Origin: Xylaria sp. FL1777
Taxonomy: Eukaryota > Ascomycota > Sordariomycetes > Xylariales > Xylariaceae
NCBI GenBank assembly: GCA_022578965.1
Contig: MU400656.1
Coordinates: forward strand, 38,602 to 102,601
DNA: 64,000 bases
Reading direction: 5' to 3'
The notes under the pieces are model-generated. The model saw nothing but the letters and a program-made list of their open reading frames with translations, was not told where the DNA came from and ran no database searches. The position numbers and the translations under genes were made by a program. This document shows positions 1 through 14,311 of the stretch, piece after piece; position 1 is the first letter of the stretch, and each line of letters opens with the position of its first letter.

Positions 1-3000
1 ATAATAATAAAGAAGCAAGTTTAGTAATAAAAAAGTTAAAGTTATATTAAACATTATTAATAAATTAAACGAAAAAAAACTTTTAGCTGTAAGAAATAAA
101 AATAGCGCAAAACGCATTTATTTTTATAGTTTAAAACTTGCAAATAAAACAGATTTATTTAATCAATTCTAAAAAATCAAACAACTAGTAAGCTACGCTA
201 TAAAATTAAAAATATTTAAAGTTTGCTTTTTTATATTAATAATCTATGTATTAGCAAATTTAAAGGCATTAAAAACTTATATTTTAAGTAAACTGTTGCA
301 AAAGTGTCTATAGATTATTATGTTGCAATAAATTATTAAACCAAAAAAAGTTTAAAGTTTAAATAACAAAAATATTGCAACTAGTTCTTTAGCAAAGCAT
401 TATGCTAGTTATATAAGTAATAGTTAAGTTAATATTATATAATAAGAAAAAAAAACGGTTATATATTAATTACTTTTATTAAAAATTAAATATAGTGTAA
501 ACTATTTTTATATAGCATTTTTATAGTTTTTATTACTTATAAAAAATACGCCAAGTTTAATAGTGCTAATACTTTAATTTAAAATAGCTATAGTGTAATA
601 CTAAACCAAGTTTAAAAATGCAATAGCTATTTAAATTATATTTAAATAGTTAAGCTATAAAATCTTAATATTTAAGCAATAAACTTAAAAGTAAGCAACG
701 TTTAAATTTAAACAAAAAAGCATTTATTAGCATAGTTTTAGATTTTTTTAAAAAACCTAGTTTAATTTATAGCTTTATATGCCCTTATATTTAAAATAAT
801 TTATTAGTTATTTATTGCTTTATAAAACCCTTTGTATTATATAGTAATACAAGGTACAAATGCATAAAAATAAACAGGTTTTAATAAAACTATACTTTAA
901 CCCTTTTTAAACATAAAGCAACACTTATATTTCTTTAACTTTACTGTTAAAATATTTAATATAAAATATATAACTACTTAATAATATTTAAACAATAGTA
1001 ATTATTTACTTAAACTTTTTAAAATACTAGCTAAATAAAATTATTTATATTAATGTAGTTAATTATATAATTAATTAACTATTGCTTAATTAAGTATAAC
1101 ATTTTACATAATTTTATTGCTAATAATATATAAACAAAATAACTCTTAAAGCTATTTAATTAAACTTTATACTTTCTTTATGTTTTAATTGTTATTATAG
1201 CTTTTAAAAGCTTAACTCTAGTTACAAAAAAAGCTCGGAAAATAAAACCATTTATAACTCTTAATGCAGATTTTTTAACTTAAATATTAAAATTAATCTG
1301 ATTTTAACCTGTTGTTTTTTTAAACTTAAAATTTACTAGATGTGCTTTTAGTATTATAATAATATATGCTAATATTAATCCTGTGCTTAAGATCCTTAAA
1401 AATAACATAGTTAATAAATTATATTTAGCATAGCGCAGTTTTATAGCTTTTAAATCTTTTAAATTAAGAAAATAAAAAACAATAAAAAAGTGCTAATTTA
1501 TTTTTAAACAATAAGTAAGTAATAAAAAATTTAATGCTTTTTGTTTTATTGTTACAATAAAACTATAAAATAGCATGCGCTGCTAAGTATAGAACTACAA
1601 AATAGCACGCATTACTAAATAAAATAAAGCTACAAAATAACATATATTATTAGGTATAAGATTATAATATAACATATATTAATAATGCTTAACGTTTATA
1701 GTTAGATTTTCTAAAAAAAAAAAAAAAGAATTAATGCTTTTTGTTTTATTGTTTTAATATATTTATATATTATTAGTGCTTAGTTTAATGTTTAAAAGTT
1801 AATTCCTTAGTAAAATAATATTATAAAATAGCACGTGCTATTTATGCATTATGTTTGCAGTTAAATCTTAATTATATATTATATAATATTAAATCTATAA
1901 ATTTTAGTAAAAAGAAAGTCTTAAAGTTTATAAACCTATAAAAGCTATTATAACATATTTTTATATAGTAATAAATTTTACTAATAGTTTAATTTGCTTA
2001 CTTTATATAAGCTTTTTAAATAATAGTAGCATAAGCATTATTGCTTTGTTTTATTTTTTTTTGTTTTTTTTTTGTTTATTTTTATTAGTTTTATTTTAAG
2101 TCATAATTTTTACCCTTTAGGTCGATTACTTTTTATATAATTGCATTATAGCATTTATAAGTATTTATTGCTTAACTATATTTTTAAAAGTAGCTTAACA
2201 CTACATAACTAATTTTATAGATCTATATAAAGTGTTCTTAAAATAATTAATCAAGCTAGTAATTAGTAACCTAAACTATTATAAAGCTTTATTAATATAT
2301 GCAGTAATTTTAACACTTAATAATAAATTAAACTTAATTAAAAATGTTTATTTAATTTAAAACTAAAACGTTATAAGTAGCTTAATAATAACTAATGCTT
2401 TAGCTTTATAAAGAGTAAAATATTATATATAATTAGCACTTTTACTATAGTTTATACTTTAATTCCTTTTTAGCTGCCTAAAAATTTAAAGAAGTAGTTT
2501 AATGTTTTTTTACTAAAGTTCATAAAATATTATATTAAAATTATAACTTTTAAATCTTCTTAAAATTTATAGAACTAGTTTTACTAGTTTATTTGCTAAA
2601 CTTCTAGCTTTATACTTAATATACTATGTTTAGCAGTTTTAAAGTATAATTTTCAGTATGCTTTTATTTCTTTAACAAGTATTATATGCATATATATATA
2701 TATATATATTTATATTAAACAGCCTTCCTAAAAATAACTATACTATATAATAGTTTCTTTATTGCTTTTTTTATACCTTTTATTATAGCTTTTATTTTTT
2801 CTTATTAAATATTTTAAACTTTATTATAGATTTAAAAGCACAAATTTAACGCAACTAATTTTCTTTTTTTATAAGTTACAACTATGTTTTACTATTTCCT
2901 TTATTTTTTACGATAATAAGCCGGTTTAATAACATAACTTATAATATATAAAACTACCTAAACACAAAGTATAATATAAAACTTAAGTTTGCTAACTACT

Positions 3001-5608
3001 TAAAAACAGTTATTAATTAATATAATACTTTAGCATATAATATTATTTTTGTTTAGTTAAGTATATACTAACATAAAATAATTATAGCAAGCAGCTTAAC
3101 ATATTATAATATGTTTTTTTTTGCTTATGTTAATCTTTGTTTTAAACAAATTACCTTAAAACTAATAAAAACACTATATTAATAAGTAATATTTTAAATT
3201 GTTTAAAAATCTCTATAAAACTTAATATATTTATTTCTAGTATTAAACAAAACGATCTAAATTAGCATTAGTTTTTTATAGCAACTATAACTAATATTAT
3301 AAATTATATACATATTTAATTTACCTAGGAATAAAAACAAAAAGCATTAATTTTCTTTTTTATTCGTTTTTTGTAGTATAACCTAAGAACTAAAGGTTTA
3401 GTTTTTGCTTTTATAGTTATTATTATTTCAACTAAAGTTAACAAAAAACAATAAGTACTAACGTTAGCTTTAATTTATATGCTTAACTTAACATAACATA
3501 TTACTAAAAAAGTATTTAGTAATGCAATTTGCTACTAGCACGTTAATATAATAAATATTATTAATTTTACTAATCGTAACAAAAAAAACTCAGATATTAA
3601 GAATATAAACCTAATAACTTTTATTACTAATAGAAATAAAAAGAACTTTATATTTTATATTATAGCTAATATAATTAAGTTTGCTAGCATTAAAGAGCTA
3701 GGTTTGCTATTTATAGCTAGTTTATTACTATTATATTGCTAAAAGCATATTTAAGAACAATTAACATTTACTACAGCATTAAAGCATACTAGTACAACTA
3801 TAACTACTATTAAAGAAAATATAGCTAACTTAAAAACTAAAACTTTGCTTTATACCTTTTAGATTACAAAATCTATTAATAAAAGCTTATTTACTATTTA
3901 ATTGCTTATTATACTAATATTTCTTAAGCACTTTATTTCTAAAGATAAAAATATAATTAATGCTAAAACTAAAAGTATTTTTTGTACATTTTTTAGTTAA
4001 AGCTTTACTAAAATAATAATATTAATAATAAACGCTTTAAATATAACGCTATTTTTTAATATTACTAATATAAATACTTTAGTATTTTTAACTTAGTTTA
4101 CTAATTTAAAAACAACTAATAAAAATAATATTAACTTTAATTTAGCTTTAAATAAAAATAATAATAATAAAGCTATTGCTTTTATACATAATTCTTGTAA
4201 AAGGGCTCATACAACTAATAAAAGTACAGAAAATAATATATTGCTTATAATTATGCATTACTTAAAACATAATATTTTAAAGGCCCATAAAAAAAAAGCA
4301 ATAGTTAAAAAGAAAAAATAATAGATTTTTTTGTTATATTTTAGCATAAATTAATAAATGTTTTTTTTTTTAAGCTATAAGTTCTGTTTTTTGCTTATTA
4401 AATTATATTAAAAAAAATTATAAAATTTTATTATATATTATTATTATAGCTATACTACTACTTACTTTATATAATATAATACCATTGTTTACTTTTAACT
4501 TTGCTTTTGCTTATATTTACTTATATTTAGCTATATTTGCATTAATATATTTAACTTTTTATACAAGTCCTAAAACTATTTTTAAAATATATTTTATTAT
4601 ATATTTATTAAGTTAACAAAGCTAAACTATTATAATATATATCTTAAGTTATATAAAGCTTTAAAACAAATTAAAAAAAAAAAAATATTTATTTTTTTTA
4701 ATTTGCTACTATACTATTAAAAATATATTAAATATAAACAATACTATTAAACCAATGTTTTAAAATGTTAATTTTATTAAGCTTTTTAATAACTTTTTCT
4801 TTATTTTTTTTTTAGTTTTATATATATATTTTTGCTGCTACTAATACTATATTTTACATTATATAATCCTTTAAGTTATTTAAAAATATTAAAAAAATAT
4901 ATAGCTAATAAAACTTATTTTTAGCTTTTTTTTTTATTGCTTGCTACTATACTTTAATGCTTTGCTATGCTATATAAAATAATAGTTTAAAAATTAGTTT
5001 TTATACTTAAGTATAGCTATATATTTACTTATAATAGTAGTTTTTAAGCAAGCAGCTATATACTTTGCTATAAATTTTACTAAAGGTTAAAAAAATAATA
5101 TATAATAAAATTAATAAATAAAAAAGATAATAAGTATACTTTAATTTATTTTACTTAATTAAAACCTATATTTTTAAAACAATTATTATTACGTTAAATG
5201 TAATATATACTATTATTATTAATTTTATAACAATAATGTTGTTTTATAACAATTATTTATATTAATAAAACTTATTATAAAACTACTAAGTATAGCAAAG
5301 CATGTTAACTATATTTTTAGCTTACTTATTGTTTATTTGCGGCTAATTTTCTTACGTAAGCTTAAACAGCTATATTAATTGTTTTTATTTAGCCAAGTTA
5401 TTTATTTTTGCATACCTAGATATATTTTTATTTTTGCTTTTTTTTTTTTTTAGCTGTTGCATATACATTCTACTTACTTTTTAGTACTTCTGTTTTATTT
5501 GCTTAAACAAAAAACCACAATAGTTCTGTTTTAATTTTTGCGTTTATATATAATTTTTAAAAGGCTATATATTAGCAACAAAGTTTAGCTTTTTTTATAG
5601 CAGTAATT

Positions 5609-5995
5609 ACGTTAGCTATTATATTTATATAACCTGCTGCTATTTTAAAATTGCGCAAAAATAATTAGCTATATATAAAAGATTTACGCTATTAGCTATT
5701 AGTATATAAAGCTTGCAGCACTTAAGCTATAGCTTTTTTTGCTTTTTTTAAACGTTACTATAACGTACGTTTTGCTACGAAGATTATACGTTAAAATATT
5801 TTTTTTTTTAAAGCTTTAAAACTATAAGCTAAGCAATAGCCTTGCTTTTACGCCTTTTTGCTTAACCTTTAAACATAATAATTATAAACGTATTTATTAT
5901 TAAAAAGCGCGTTATTTTAAGTAAACTTATTAATAATAAACTTAAGCTAAAGCTTTTCTATATTATAAGTTAGCTTAATTTACTTAGCATACTAT
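5609..5995 (+). repeat. Intra-arm direct repeat, copy 1 (~390 bp)
   Basis: This segment recurs in the same orientation at 7581-7900. Shared stretches include the run around GCGCAAAAA near 5653, the poly-T/AAGCTTTAAAACTATAAGC stretch near 5800, and the AACTTAAGCTAAAGCTTTT stretch near 5940. Copy 1 has about 75 bases (roughly 5690-5765) that copy 2 lacks. Differences elsewhere are mostly transitions. The pair brackets about 1.6 kb and could be terminal repeats of a dead element or a local duplication. I cannot tell which. Confidence 0.8.
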
Positions 5996-6444
5996 TAAAA
6001 ATATTTGTTTTTAAAATAAAGTTAAGTTATAAAAAAATAGCTGCTAAATTATAATTATAAATAAAAGCTTAATATTATTAATTCTTAAGTTTTTTTAAAA
6101 AGTATTAAAAAAAAACTTATTTTTATATAGTAAATATTAAACTATTTTTTTATAATTAAGCTTTTTTTATTTTGCTGCAACCTTAGTTCTTAATAAAATA
6201 ACTTCTTTTAAAATGCTTTATTTTTAAAATACAATAGCGCTTTTTTTCTTAAGTTTACTAAATGCTTTAATATATAAAGCATAATTTATAATTATTAAAG
6301 ATATTTTAGTTTGCAAAGTTAGCTACCTTTGCTTTCTTTTCTTTTTTTTTTTTTTTTAAGTGTTTTATTATTTAAGTTTTTGTTTTTTAGAATTACTAAA
6401 GAAGTACTTTTGCTTTTTTTGCTAGCTTTTTTCTTTTTACTTGC

Positions 6445-6467
6445 TTTTTTTTTTTTTTTTTTTTTTT
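6445..6467 (+). repeat. Homopolymer T run (23 bases), mirrored as A24
   Basis: An uninterrupted run of 23 T. Its mirror in the right arm is 24 A at 23618-23641. This run and nearby T-rich DNA create a phenylalanine-rich open frame (6329-6553, mirrored at 23533-23763) that is not a gene. Confidence 0.9.
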
Positions 6468-6556
6468 CTTTTTTGCTAATTACTTTTGTTGCTATTTTTA
6501 ATACTAGTTTAATAATTACGTTTATTAATTTGTTCCGTTTATTTTTTATTTAATTA

Positions 6557-7105
6557 TTTAGCAAAAGACTTTTAAGCTTAACTACTTAATTTTAAACAAA
6601 AACAATAGTTAAAAACTTATTATTATTATTAAACAAACAGATTACTTTAAGCGTACAAAACTTACTAAAAAATTTAAACTTTAAGATGTTTTTAGCAAAA
6701 AATCTTTAAGCTTAGCTACTTAATTTTAAACAAAAACAATAGCTAAAAACTTACTATTATTATTAAATAAATTGCTTTAAGTATACAAAATTTATTAAAC
6801 AATTTAAACTTTAAGTTACTTATATAAACAAAAGCCTATAATCTGTTTAAAAAAAATTACGCTAAATATAAAAAGCAAGTAAAACATAAAGTTTAATTAA
6901 GTCTATAAGTTTTTTTAAACAAAAATAATAGCTAAAAACTTACTATTACTATTAAACAAATTACTTTAAGTATATAAAACTTATTAAACAATTTAAACTT
7001 TAAGTTGCTTATATAAACAAAAGCTTATAATTTGTTTAAAAAAAATTGCATTAAATATAAAAAGCAAATAAAACGTAAAGTTTAATTAAGTTTATAAGTT
7101 TTCTT
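6557..7105 (+). repeat. Nested tandem repeat, ~134 bp then ~189 bp periods
   Basis: A unit containing GCAAAA, then TTAAACAAAAACAATAGC, then CTTTAAG begins at about 6557 and again at 6691, a period near 134. From about 6727 the shared core repeats at 6916 with a period near 189, after an extra segment was gained (near 6825-6905, repeated near 7013-7093). Differences between units are mainly C/T and G/A. The block is AT-rich and non-coding as it stands. The mirror lies at about 22985-23533. Confidence 0.75.
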
Positions 7106-7580
7106 TATTAAAGCTATAACTATTTATAAAGCTAAAAAAAAGATTTACGCTAGTTTTAAACTTTTTTTTTATAAACGTTAAATTAGTAGCAAGTTTAATA
7201 GCTTAAAAATAATACTATATATTATAAACAATACTTATTTAAGCTTTATAATTAAACATTTTATTAAAAAACAGTATAGCTAAAGTACTTATATTATTAC
7301 TAAAAATAAAAGCATTTATAGCTTAAAAAGCTATTATAACAATAAAAATACTAATAACTATTTTTGTAGAAGTGCAGCTAAAGGCAGTAATATTTCTGTT
7401 ATTTTTTTAAAGCATTAATATTGCAGCTATAACTTTAGCTTTTTTTGTAATAAAACGCTTACTAGAAGTTTTAGCGTTGTTATTTAAGCTATTATTCCTG
7501 TTATTATTAAAGAAGTTTAATAAAGCAAAAGCAGCTAATATAATGCACTTATAGCCTTACGCTTTAATATTAAGTGTTTA

Positions 7581-7900
7581 ATTACATTAGCTATTATTAT
7601 ATTTATATAACTTACTGTTATTTTAAGATCGCGCAAAAACAATTAGCTGTATATAAACGCTATTATAACGTATACTGCTTTACGAAAATTATATGTTAAA
7701 ATACTTTTTTTTTTGAAGCTTTAAAACTATAAGCTAAATAATAGCCCTGCTTTTATGCTTATTTGCTTAACTTTTAAACACAATATAAATACGTTTATTA
7801 TTAAAAAATATATTATTTTAAGCAAACTTATTAATAACAAACTTAAGCTAAAGCTTTTTTATGTTATAAGCTAGCTTAACTTATTTAGCATATATATTGC
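7581..7900 (+). repeat. Intra-arm direct repeat, copy 2 (shorter)
   Basis: Second copy of the 5609-5995 repeat, lacking an internal block of about 75 bases. The mirrored copy in the right arm (22191-22510) lacks the same block, so the deletion or insertion difference is older than the inverted duplication. No coding potential is visible. Confidence 0.8.
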
Positions 7901-7959
7901 TGTTTTAGCTACTAAAATACTTGATTATATATTGCTACGAACTTTAAAAAATTAAAAGT

Positions 7960-9120
7960 ATAAATATTCTTTAAAAAAAAATAAAGAAAAAAAAAAACGT
8001 ATAGCAGCTAATAAAAAAAAGCAAAAAAAAAAAGCTAAAGCTTATACAGCTTTTATATTAAAAACAAAAATAAAAACATTAATACTTTTTACGCTAAAGC
8101 AAAAAAAGCGCAAATAATTAAGCAAAGCAAAAAAGCTTGCTTATTAGCTTGTATAATAAACAAGCTTTAATAAAAACAAGCTAGCTAGTATTTTTTTGCT
8201 GCTTGCAAACATTATATAAAAAGCTTAGCTATAAAAAAGTTAATTTAACAAGTAATAACAAAGATTAAAACTTTTATTTAAGATGCAAAAACTTAAAAAG
8301 CTAAAAACTAACTTAAAAGTAAACCTATAAGCAACAAAAAAAGCACAGCTAAAAAAGATCTAATGCTAAAACCGGATTTTTAGCTAAAAAAATAATTAAA
8401 AGAAAAAAAACCTAGAATTACGCTTAAAAAAAAATAAATAAGCACGTAAATCTAAACTAAAATAAGCAGCAGTTATTTAGCTATAACTAAACAAAAGCTT
8501 AGCAAAAACAAAGCTTTTAAAAAATATAATAAGCTATTAAAGCATAAAGCAGCTATAATAATGCAAATGCATACTAAGAAAATAAGTTTAAAAGCGTTTT
8601 TATATAAAAAAAAAGTTTTAAGCTTTTTTATGCCTTTTTGCAAATATGCAAAAAGAAAAAAAACCTTTTAACACGTAGTTTTGTGTTATAACTTACTATA
8701 AAAAAAAAAAAAGCAGCTATAAAAAAGCTTTGCAGCTAAACTACTACAAACTAAAAAGAACTTAAAAGTAGCTAACGTAATAAAAAAACAACTAAATAAA
8801 TTATAAAAAGTATTGTAGCGCTACTAATCTTTTTTTCTTAAAAACAACAATAATAAAAACATATAAAAAAAACAACGTTATAGTAAAAAACCTTTCCTAA
8901 AAAAAAAAAAAAAGGCTTTACAAAAAAAACAAAAATATAAATAAAGTATATAAAGCTTTTAGAAAAAGAACAAAAACTAATAAAGTATATAAAGCGTTTT
9001 AAAGCAAAGCAAAAACTAATAAAGTATATAAAGCTCTAAAAAAAAAACAAAAACAAATAAAAAAGCATAAACGTTTAAAAGTATATAGTTTACTAAAAAA
9101 AAAAAACTTTATAAATCTTT
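7960..9120 (+). other. A-rich block in left arm, possible coding remnant
   Basis: The plus strand is strongly A-rich, with many AAAAA and AAAGC runs, and its mirror at about 20970-22130 is T-rich. Read on the plus strand it would give lysine- and alanine-rich peptides broken by frequent stops. Mutation of G to A in glutamate- and lysine-rich coding DNA would look like this, but so would any A-rich repeat. It contains the 39-base tandem at 8941-9060. No protein family can be assigned. Confidence 0.3.
8941..9060 (+). repeat. 39-bp (13-codon) tandem repeat, three units
   Basis: The core TAAAGTATATAAAGC starts at 8942, 8981 and 9020, which is exactly 39 bases apart each time. Because 39 is a multiple of three, each unit reads as 13 residues beginning Lys-Val-Tyr-Lys-Ala in one plus-strand frame. 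A TAA interrupts the second unit. This is compatible with a decayed repetitive, coiled-coil-like coding segment, but it is equally a plain minisatellite. The mirror lies at about 21030-21150. Confidence 0.65.
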
Positions 9121-11449
9121 AAATATATAGTAAGCTTTTATAAAAAATATAATTGCTATTAAAAAAAATAAATAGCAAATTGTAAATATAATGCTGCAGC
9201 TTTAACTTTAGTAATATAAAAATTATTTTAAGTTTTAAAAAAGCTATAATTATAAAAGTTTTAACTTAAGGCTATTAAAAAAAAAACAAAACACAAAGTA
9301 ATAATAAAACAAATATATAGCACTATTAATTATAAAATAATATAAAAAAAGCTACTTAGCAGTAAAGCTTTATAGTTATATGTTTATTTTAGTAAACAGT
9401 TATAATATATAATAGTTAGTATAGTTTTTTATAGAACTTAAAACGCTAAATTAACTTTTTAGTTACATAACACTTTAGCATGCATAAGTTTTTAATAAAA
9501 ATAAATAATAAAAGTAAACATTATATTATAAAAAAAGCTAACCTTATAGTTTTTTGCTTTAGTAAAAAACAAAATAAATATAACGTAGTGTAAAAAATTA
9601 GCTTATTTTTTTTGCTGCTTAATGCTATTAGTATATGCGCTTTAAAAACTTCCAAGTTTTATAAACTTATAAATAAAAACAAATATAGTTTAAAAGCTTG
9701 CTTAACTTTATTGCTTTTTTTTACTTTTTTTATGCATTTTTTTGCGCAAGAACTAAAGCAAATAGTAAACTAAACTAATAAAACAAAACACAATTAATAG
9801 CTTTAATTGCTTTAGCTTAACAAAAAAAGCCTAGTTAGCTATGTTTTTTAATAACATATAATATATAAAAAAGAATTACTTTATTTAGCTATTAATTATA
9901 AAAAGTAAAACAAATTTAGCTAGCTAAAAATATAGCAGTAGCTAAATATATAGCAGTAGCTAAATATTAAAAAACAACTAAGTAATAATTATAAAGCAAA
10001 GTAAACTTATTAAGCAAGTAATAAAGCATTTAAGTTGCTTAATTAAAATATATAATAATGTTTTAAAAGTTATAATATATAAAAAATTAAATACTAATAA
10101 ATTTAAAATAGCTTAACTAGCAAATATTTAAAAAAAGCAGTAAATTATTAATATAGCAAGCAAAAAAAGTAATAGCTATACAAAAAAGCACTGCTAGTAG
10201 CGCATTACTAAAGTTTTTATTTATTTAAGCTATAAAGTTTTAAAAATATTAATTAATAATAAACTAAGCAAAGCTAAAGCAAACGTAAAACATGCTTTTT
10301 ATAAAAATTAGTTTTAGTTTTTGTTTTTAGTTTATATAAGCCGTAAAAAATTTAGTAAAAAGTTATAAAATATTAATACTATGCTATTAAACCTTAAAAG
10401 CTAAGCAATATATAATAGTTTAAATAGCTTTACGTGTATAAGCTGCATTAAGTATATTATTAATATTATGTTATAAAATATAGCTAGTAAAAAAGTTATA
10501 CTTTTAAAACATAAAAGCTAAGCTAAAAAAGCTTGCTTAAATTTTAAAGCTATAAAAAATAGCAACTAGTTTTTAATACTTAAATATATTAAAAACGTAA
10601 GCTTATATTTTTACTTTTAGCTTAGCTAGCTTTATTAATATATTATAAGCACTATAGCTTTTTAAATATAGTTGCTATTTTAGTTGCTAATAAATAAAAG
10701 TGCTTTTGTTTTAAATATGTAAGCTTAAAAGCATTTATTACATATAAACGCTAGCAATACTTTTTAGCAAAAATTAAAAAATGCTATTTTTATAAGTTAC
10801 GTAATATAAAAAAGTTGTTTAAAAAAACATATAAGCAGCAAAGTATAATATTAAAAAGTACTTAAAAAGAAAAAAGTATATAAATGCGTGCTTAAGTAAA
10901 AAAAAAGAAAAAAAAAAAACTTAATGCTTAAGTATATAAGTATAAAAATATAAATATATGCAAATAAAAAAAAAGGCAAAACTAGCAATAAAACTATAAA
11001 AGCAACTAAAATTATATAACGGTATATTTTTGTTTTAGCATTTATTAATAAGTTTAACTAACATAAAGTAAATATTTTAGCATAATAAAACAAAGTACTT
11101 AGCAAAAAAAACTAGTTTAATAAAAAAAAGGAAATTTAAAGTATAGCATACTTGCTTAAAAAAAAAAAATAGTTTTGCAATATAAAATTAGCAGCAAAAA
11201 AGTATACCAAAGTTATATATTTATTTAGCTTGTTTTATAGCTGCATATTTTACTGCATTAATAAATAAAAAAACAGCAGAAATATTAAAAGAAATAGTTA
11301 AATAAAAGCAATAAATATTATTAAAACATTGTTGCAAAAAATTAAAAGATATAGTATTAAATAGTATATAATAAGTAATATAATATAAAATCTAATAAAA
11401 AAAAGTAAGTAAAGCAAAAAAATAAAACTTTATTAAATAAATAAATATT

Positions 11450-11452
<3 letters not shown>

Positions 11453-11494
<42 letters not shown>

Positions 11495-11524
11495 GCGCGT
11501 TTTTGTATATATATATATATATAT
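11453..11524. repeat. AT dinucleotide microsatellite (left arm)
   Basis: AT/TA repeats run from 11453 to about 11493, are broken by ACGCGCG plus a few T, and resume to about 11524. The mirrored array in the right arm has a different interruption and different lengths, as expected for slippage. Confidence 0.95.
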
Positions 11525-13341
11525 AAAAATATATATCTATATATAAAAATATATATAAAAAATATATATAAAGAAAAAATAAATAAAAAAATGCATAAAT
11601 TAGTACTAAAGAGGTTTTTGCTAATATTTCTAATATAAGCAAGTATAAAAAAAGCTAAGATTTAGTTTTTTTAACTAGCTTTACTTTGCGCTATAGCATT
11701 TTGTTATTTGGAAAAAAGATATATTAGCACTAAATTTAGCCTTTTTTAAAACAAGTGCTCTTAAAATAAATAAATAGCAAAAAACAAGCATTATTTAAAA
11801 AAAAAAAGTAATTATAGCTAAAAAAATATTTACTAAAGTTATTATTACTATAGCTAGCCTTTTAGCTAGCATAGGCATTTTGCTTAAAAATAAGCATTAT
11901 TATTTTTTTTATTATAATAATAAATATAATTTAATTTTATTTTAATTAAAAGCAAAAAAAAAATAATAACTATAAAAATATAAGCAGTAAATAAAGCAAT
12001 ATTAAGTATAATAATTATAGTAAAAAAAATAAAAAAAAATATAAAAGTTTAGTATAAAATAAATTGTTAATATGTTTAATAAAAATACTATTAAGTATTA
12101 ATATAGCTTTATATTATAGTGCTACTTTTAAAAGGAATTTTTATTAAGCAAGCTGCAAGTTTAATTATAAGCTTATTTATGCTACTTATTATTTTTTACT
12201 TAATTATTAGCACTGCATGTTTTTTTTTTTAGTAAACAAAGCATTTAAAGTTTATAGTTATTATTAGCTTTATAATATAGTTTTAAAGCTTGTTTATATT
12301 ATAAAAAAAAAGCAATAATTTAATAATAATATGTTTAATATATTAAGTTAAACATAAGCTTAGTAAAGCAATAAAAGCTTTAGATAGTTTATTTTTTTTT
12401 TTTTTTATTAGTACAAGTATTATAAAAACACTAAGAACTAAAAACATAAAAAAAAAAAAACAAAAAGCAATTAAATGCTACAGAACAAGGCCTATAAGTA
12501 TAAGCAGAAAAAGCAAAAACAAAAAGAAAACAAAGAACTAAAAGCTAAAAAGTAGCGTACAAAAAAAATCACAGTAGCAATAGCAAAAAAACAGCATAAA
12601 AATATATATATAAACAAACTATAAAAAAACCTTAAAAATAGCGTTAAAAAAATTATAAGCAAAAAATATTATTAGCTATATGTTTTACTTTAGCTTAGTA
12701 TAAAAGTAAACTATAAAAAACTAATATAATAGGTTTTTAAAATAGCTATTAAACAAAAATACGTTAATAATTTTATAGCGTTTTATTAAAACAACTGTTT
12801 AAATCTTTTTATTTTTTAAGTTATTATAATAGTAACAAATAAAAGCAATTATAAAAAAGCTAAAAAATACAAAAAAAGCAAAAGTATTATTTTTGTTTTT
12901 TTTGTAAGCTTATAAGCAAAAAAGTAGCTTTAAATGCTTTTTTGCAGCAATACTATTTTTAAAGCTAGCTTTAAAAGCTTTTTAAAAGCTATATAAAAGA
13001 AAATAATTCATAAATATAAAATATAATAACAGTTTTTAATGTAGTGCTTTTTTTAAAAGCTAAAAAAATGTTTAAAGCTAAGTTTTATTAGTAATAATTA
13101 AAAGTTTTTACTTTTTGCTAAATATAATACTAAAATAAGATTTTTTAATTAAAGCTATTTGCTTGTTTAAAAATATAATTAATGTTTGCAATAAAAGCTT
13201 TTTAAAAGTTTATAGTACAGTTAACAAAGTGCTACTTTATAAACGCTATTAAAAATTAATGCATAAATATTATTTATATGCTAAATTAAAATTTAAAATT
13301 ATTAAAAATAGCATATTAGCTATAATTGCAGCAATACTTAT

Positions 13342-13459
13342 AATAATTAATAAAATAATCAATAAAATAATTAATAATAAAATAATTAATAAAATAAAAT
13401 AATCGATAAAATAATTAATAAAATAATTAATAAAATAATCGATAAAAAAAATAATTAAT
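13342..13459 (+). repeat. ATTA/ATCGATA-type tandem array (left arm)
   Basis: Repeats of AATAATTAATAA-like units, with some copies reading AATCGATAA or AATCAATAA. In the right-arm mirror every such C or G position reads T or A. The left arm therefore keeps bases that the right arm has lost. Confidence 0.85.
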
Positions 13460-14311
13460 AATATGTTTAGTAAAGTTTATAACTTATAAAAATAATTAAT
13501 AAAATTTTTAATATTTAAGTATAAGTAATTTTAACTAATAATAAACTTTTTTATTAATATTTGCGTTAAGCTTAAATATAATTTAAATTTAGTTATTTAT
13601 AGAATTGTTAGATTTGCTATAATTATTTATTAGTAGTTTAAAAAACGAGATTTTGCAAAAGTAGAACTTTTTATTTTTATGTTAAAAAATGCTATTAAAA
13701 TATATGCATTTAATAGTTTTAAATAAAAAATGCTAAAGAAATTAAAGCTTGTTAAAAAAATTACTATTATTAATATATATTAAAATATATTAAAAAATAG
13801 TTTAAATTAAACTTAATATAATTTTTGTTTTTTTTTTAAGCTTTTAGCAAATTAAAAAAAGTAGCAATAGCATGCTTTTTACTTTTTTTTAAAGCCAAAA
13901 AAATAAATTTTTTATAATAAAAAGCAAATTAAATTAAAGTTAAAAACAGTAATATAATAACTATGTTACTTTATTTAAACAAGTTATTTTTTTTTGCTTT
14001 TAATATAACTTAAATTTAAGGATTAATTTTATTAAAAGCTATTATTAAAAAAAATACTTTTTAAGTAAAAAATATAAACTTGCTTAGTACTAAAAAATAA
14101 ATAAAATCTAAGCAAAGTTTTGTTATAAAGCGTTATAGCTTAGCTAAAATAACTTATTTAAAAATAAAATTTGTTTTTATAAGTTAAAGTAAAAATATTA
14201 TTTATTGTTTAAAAGTTTAAAATAGCTAAAAAACCTTAGTGCAGCTAAAAAATAATATAATTTTTAGCAGTTGCTAAAGCAGGGTTTTATTTATATAAAA
14301 AAAGATTAAAA

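Noticed and set aside
6329..6553. 74-codon phenylalanine/leucine-rich frame, mirrored at 23533-23763
   Set aside because: Built from T homopolymers (a 23-T run) and T-rich repeats. The mirror frame exists only because the arms are inverted copies.
11433..11642. Tyr/Ile-rich frame, mirrored at 18438-18653
   Set aside because: Its C-terminal half is the translation of an AT dinucleotide microsatellite.
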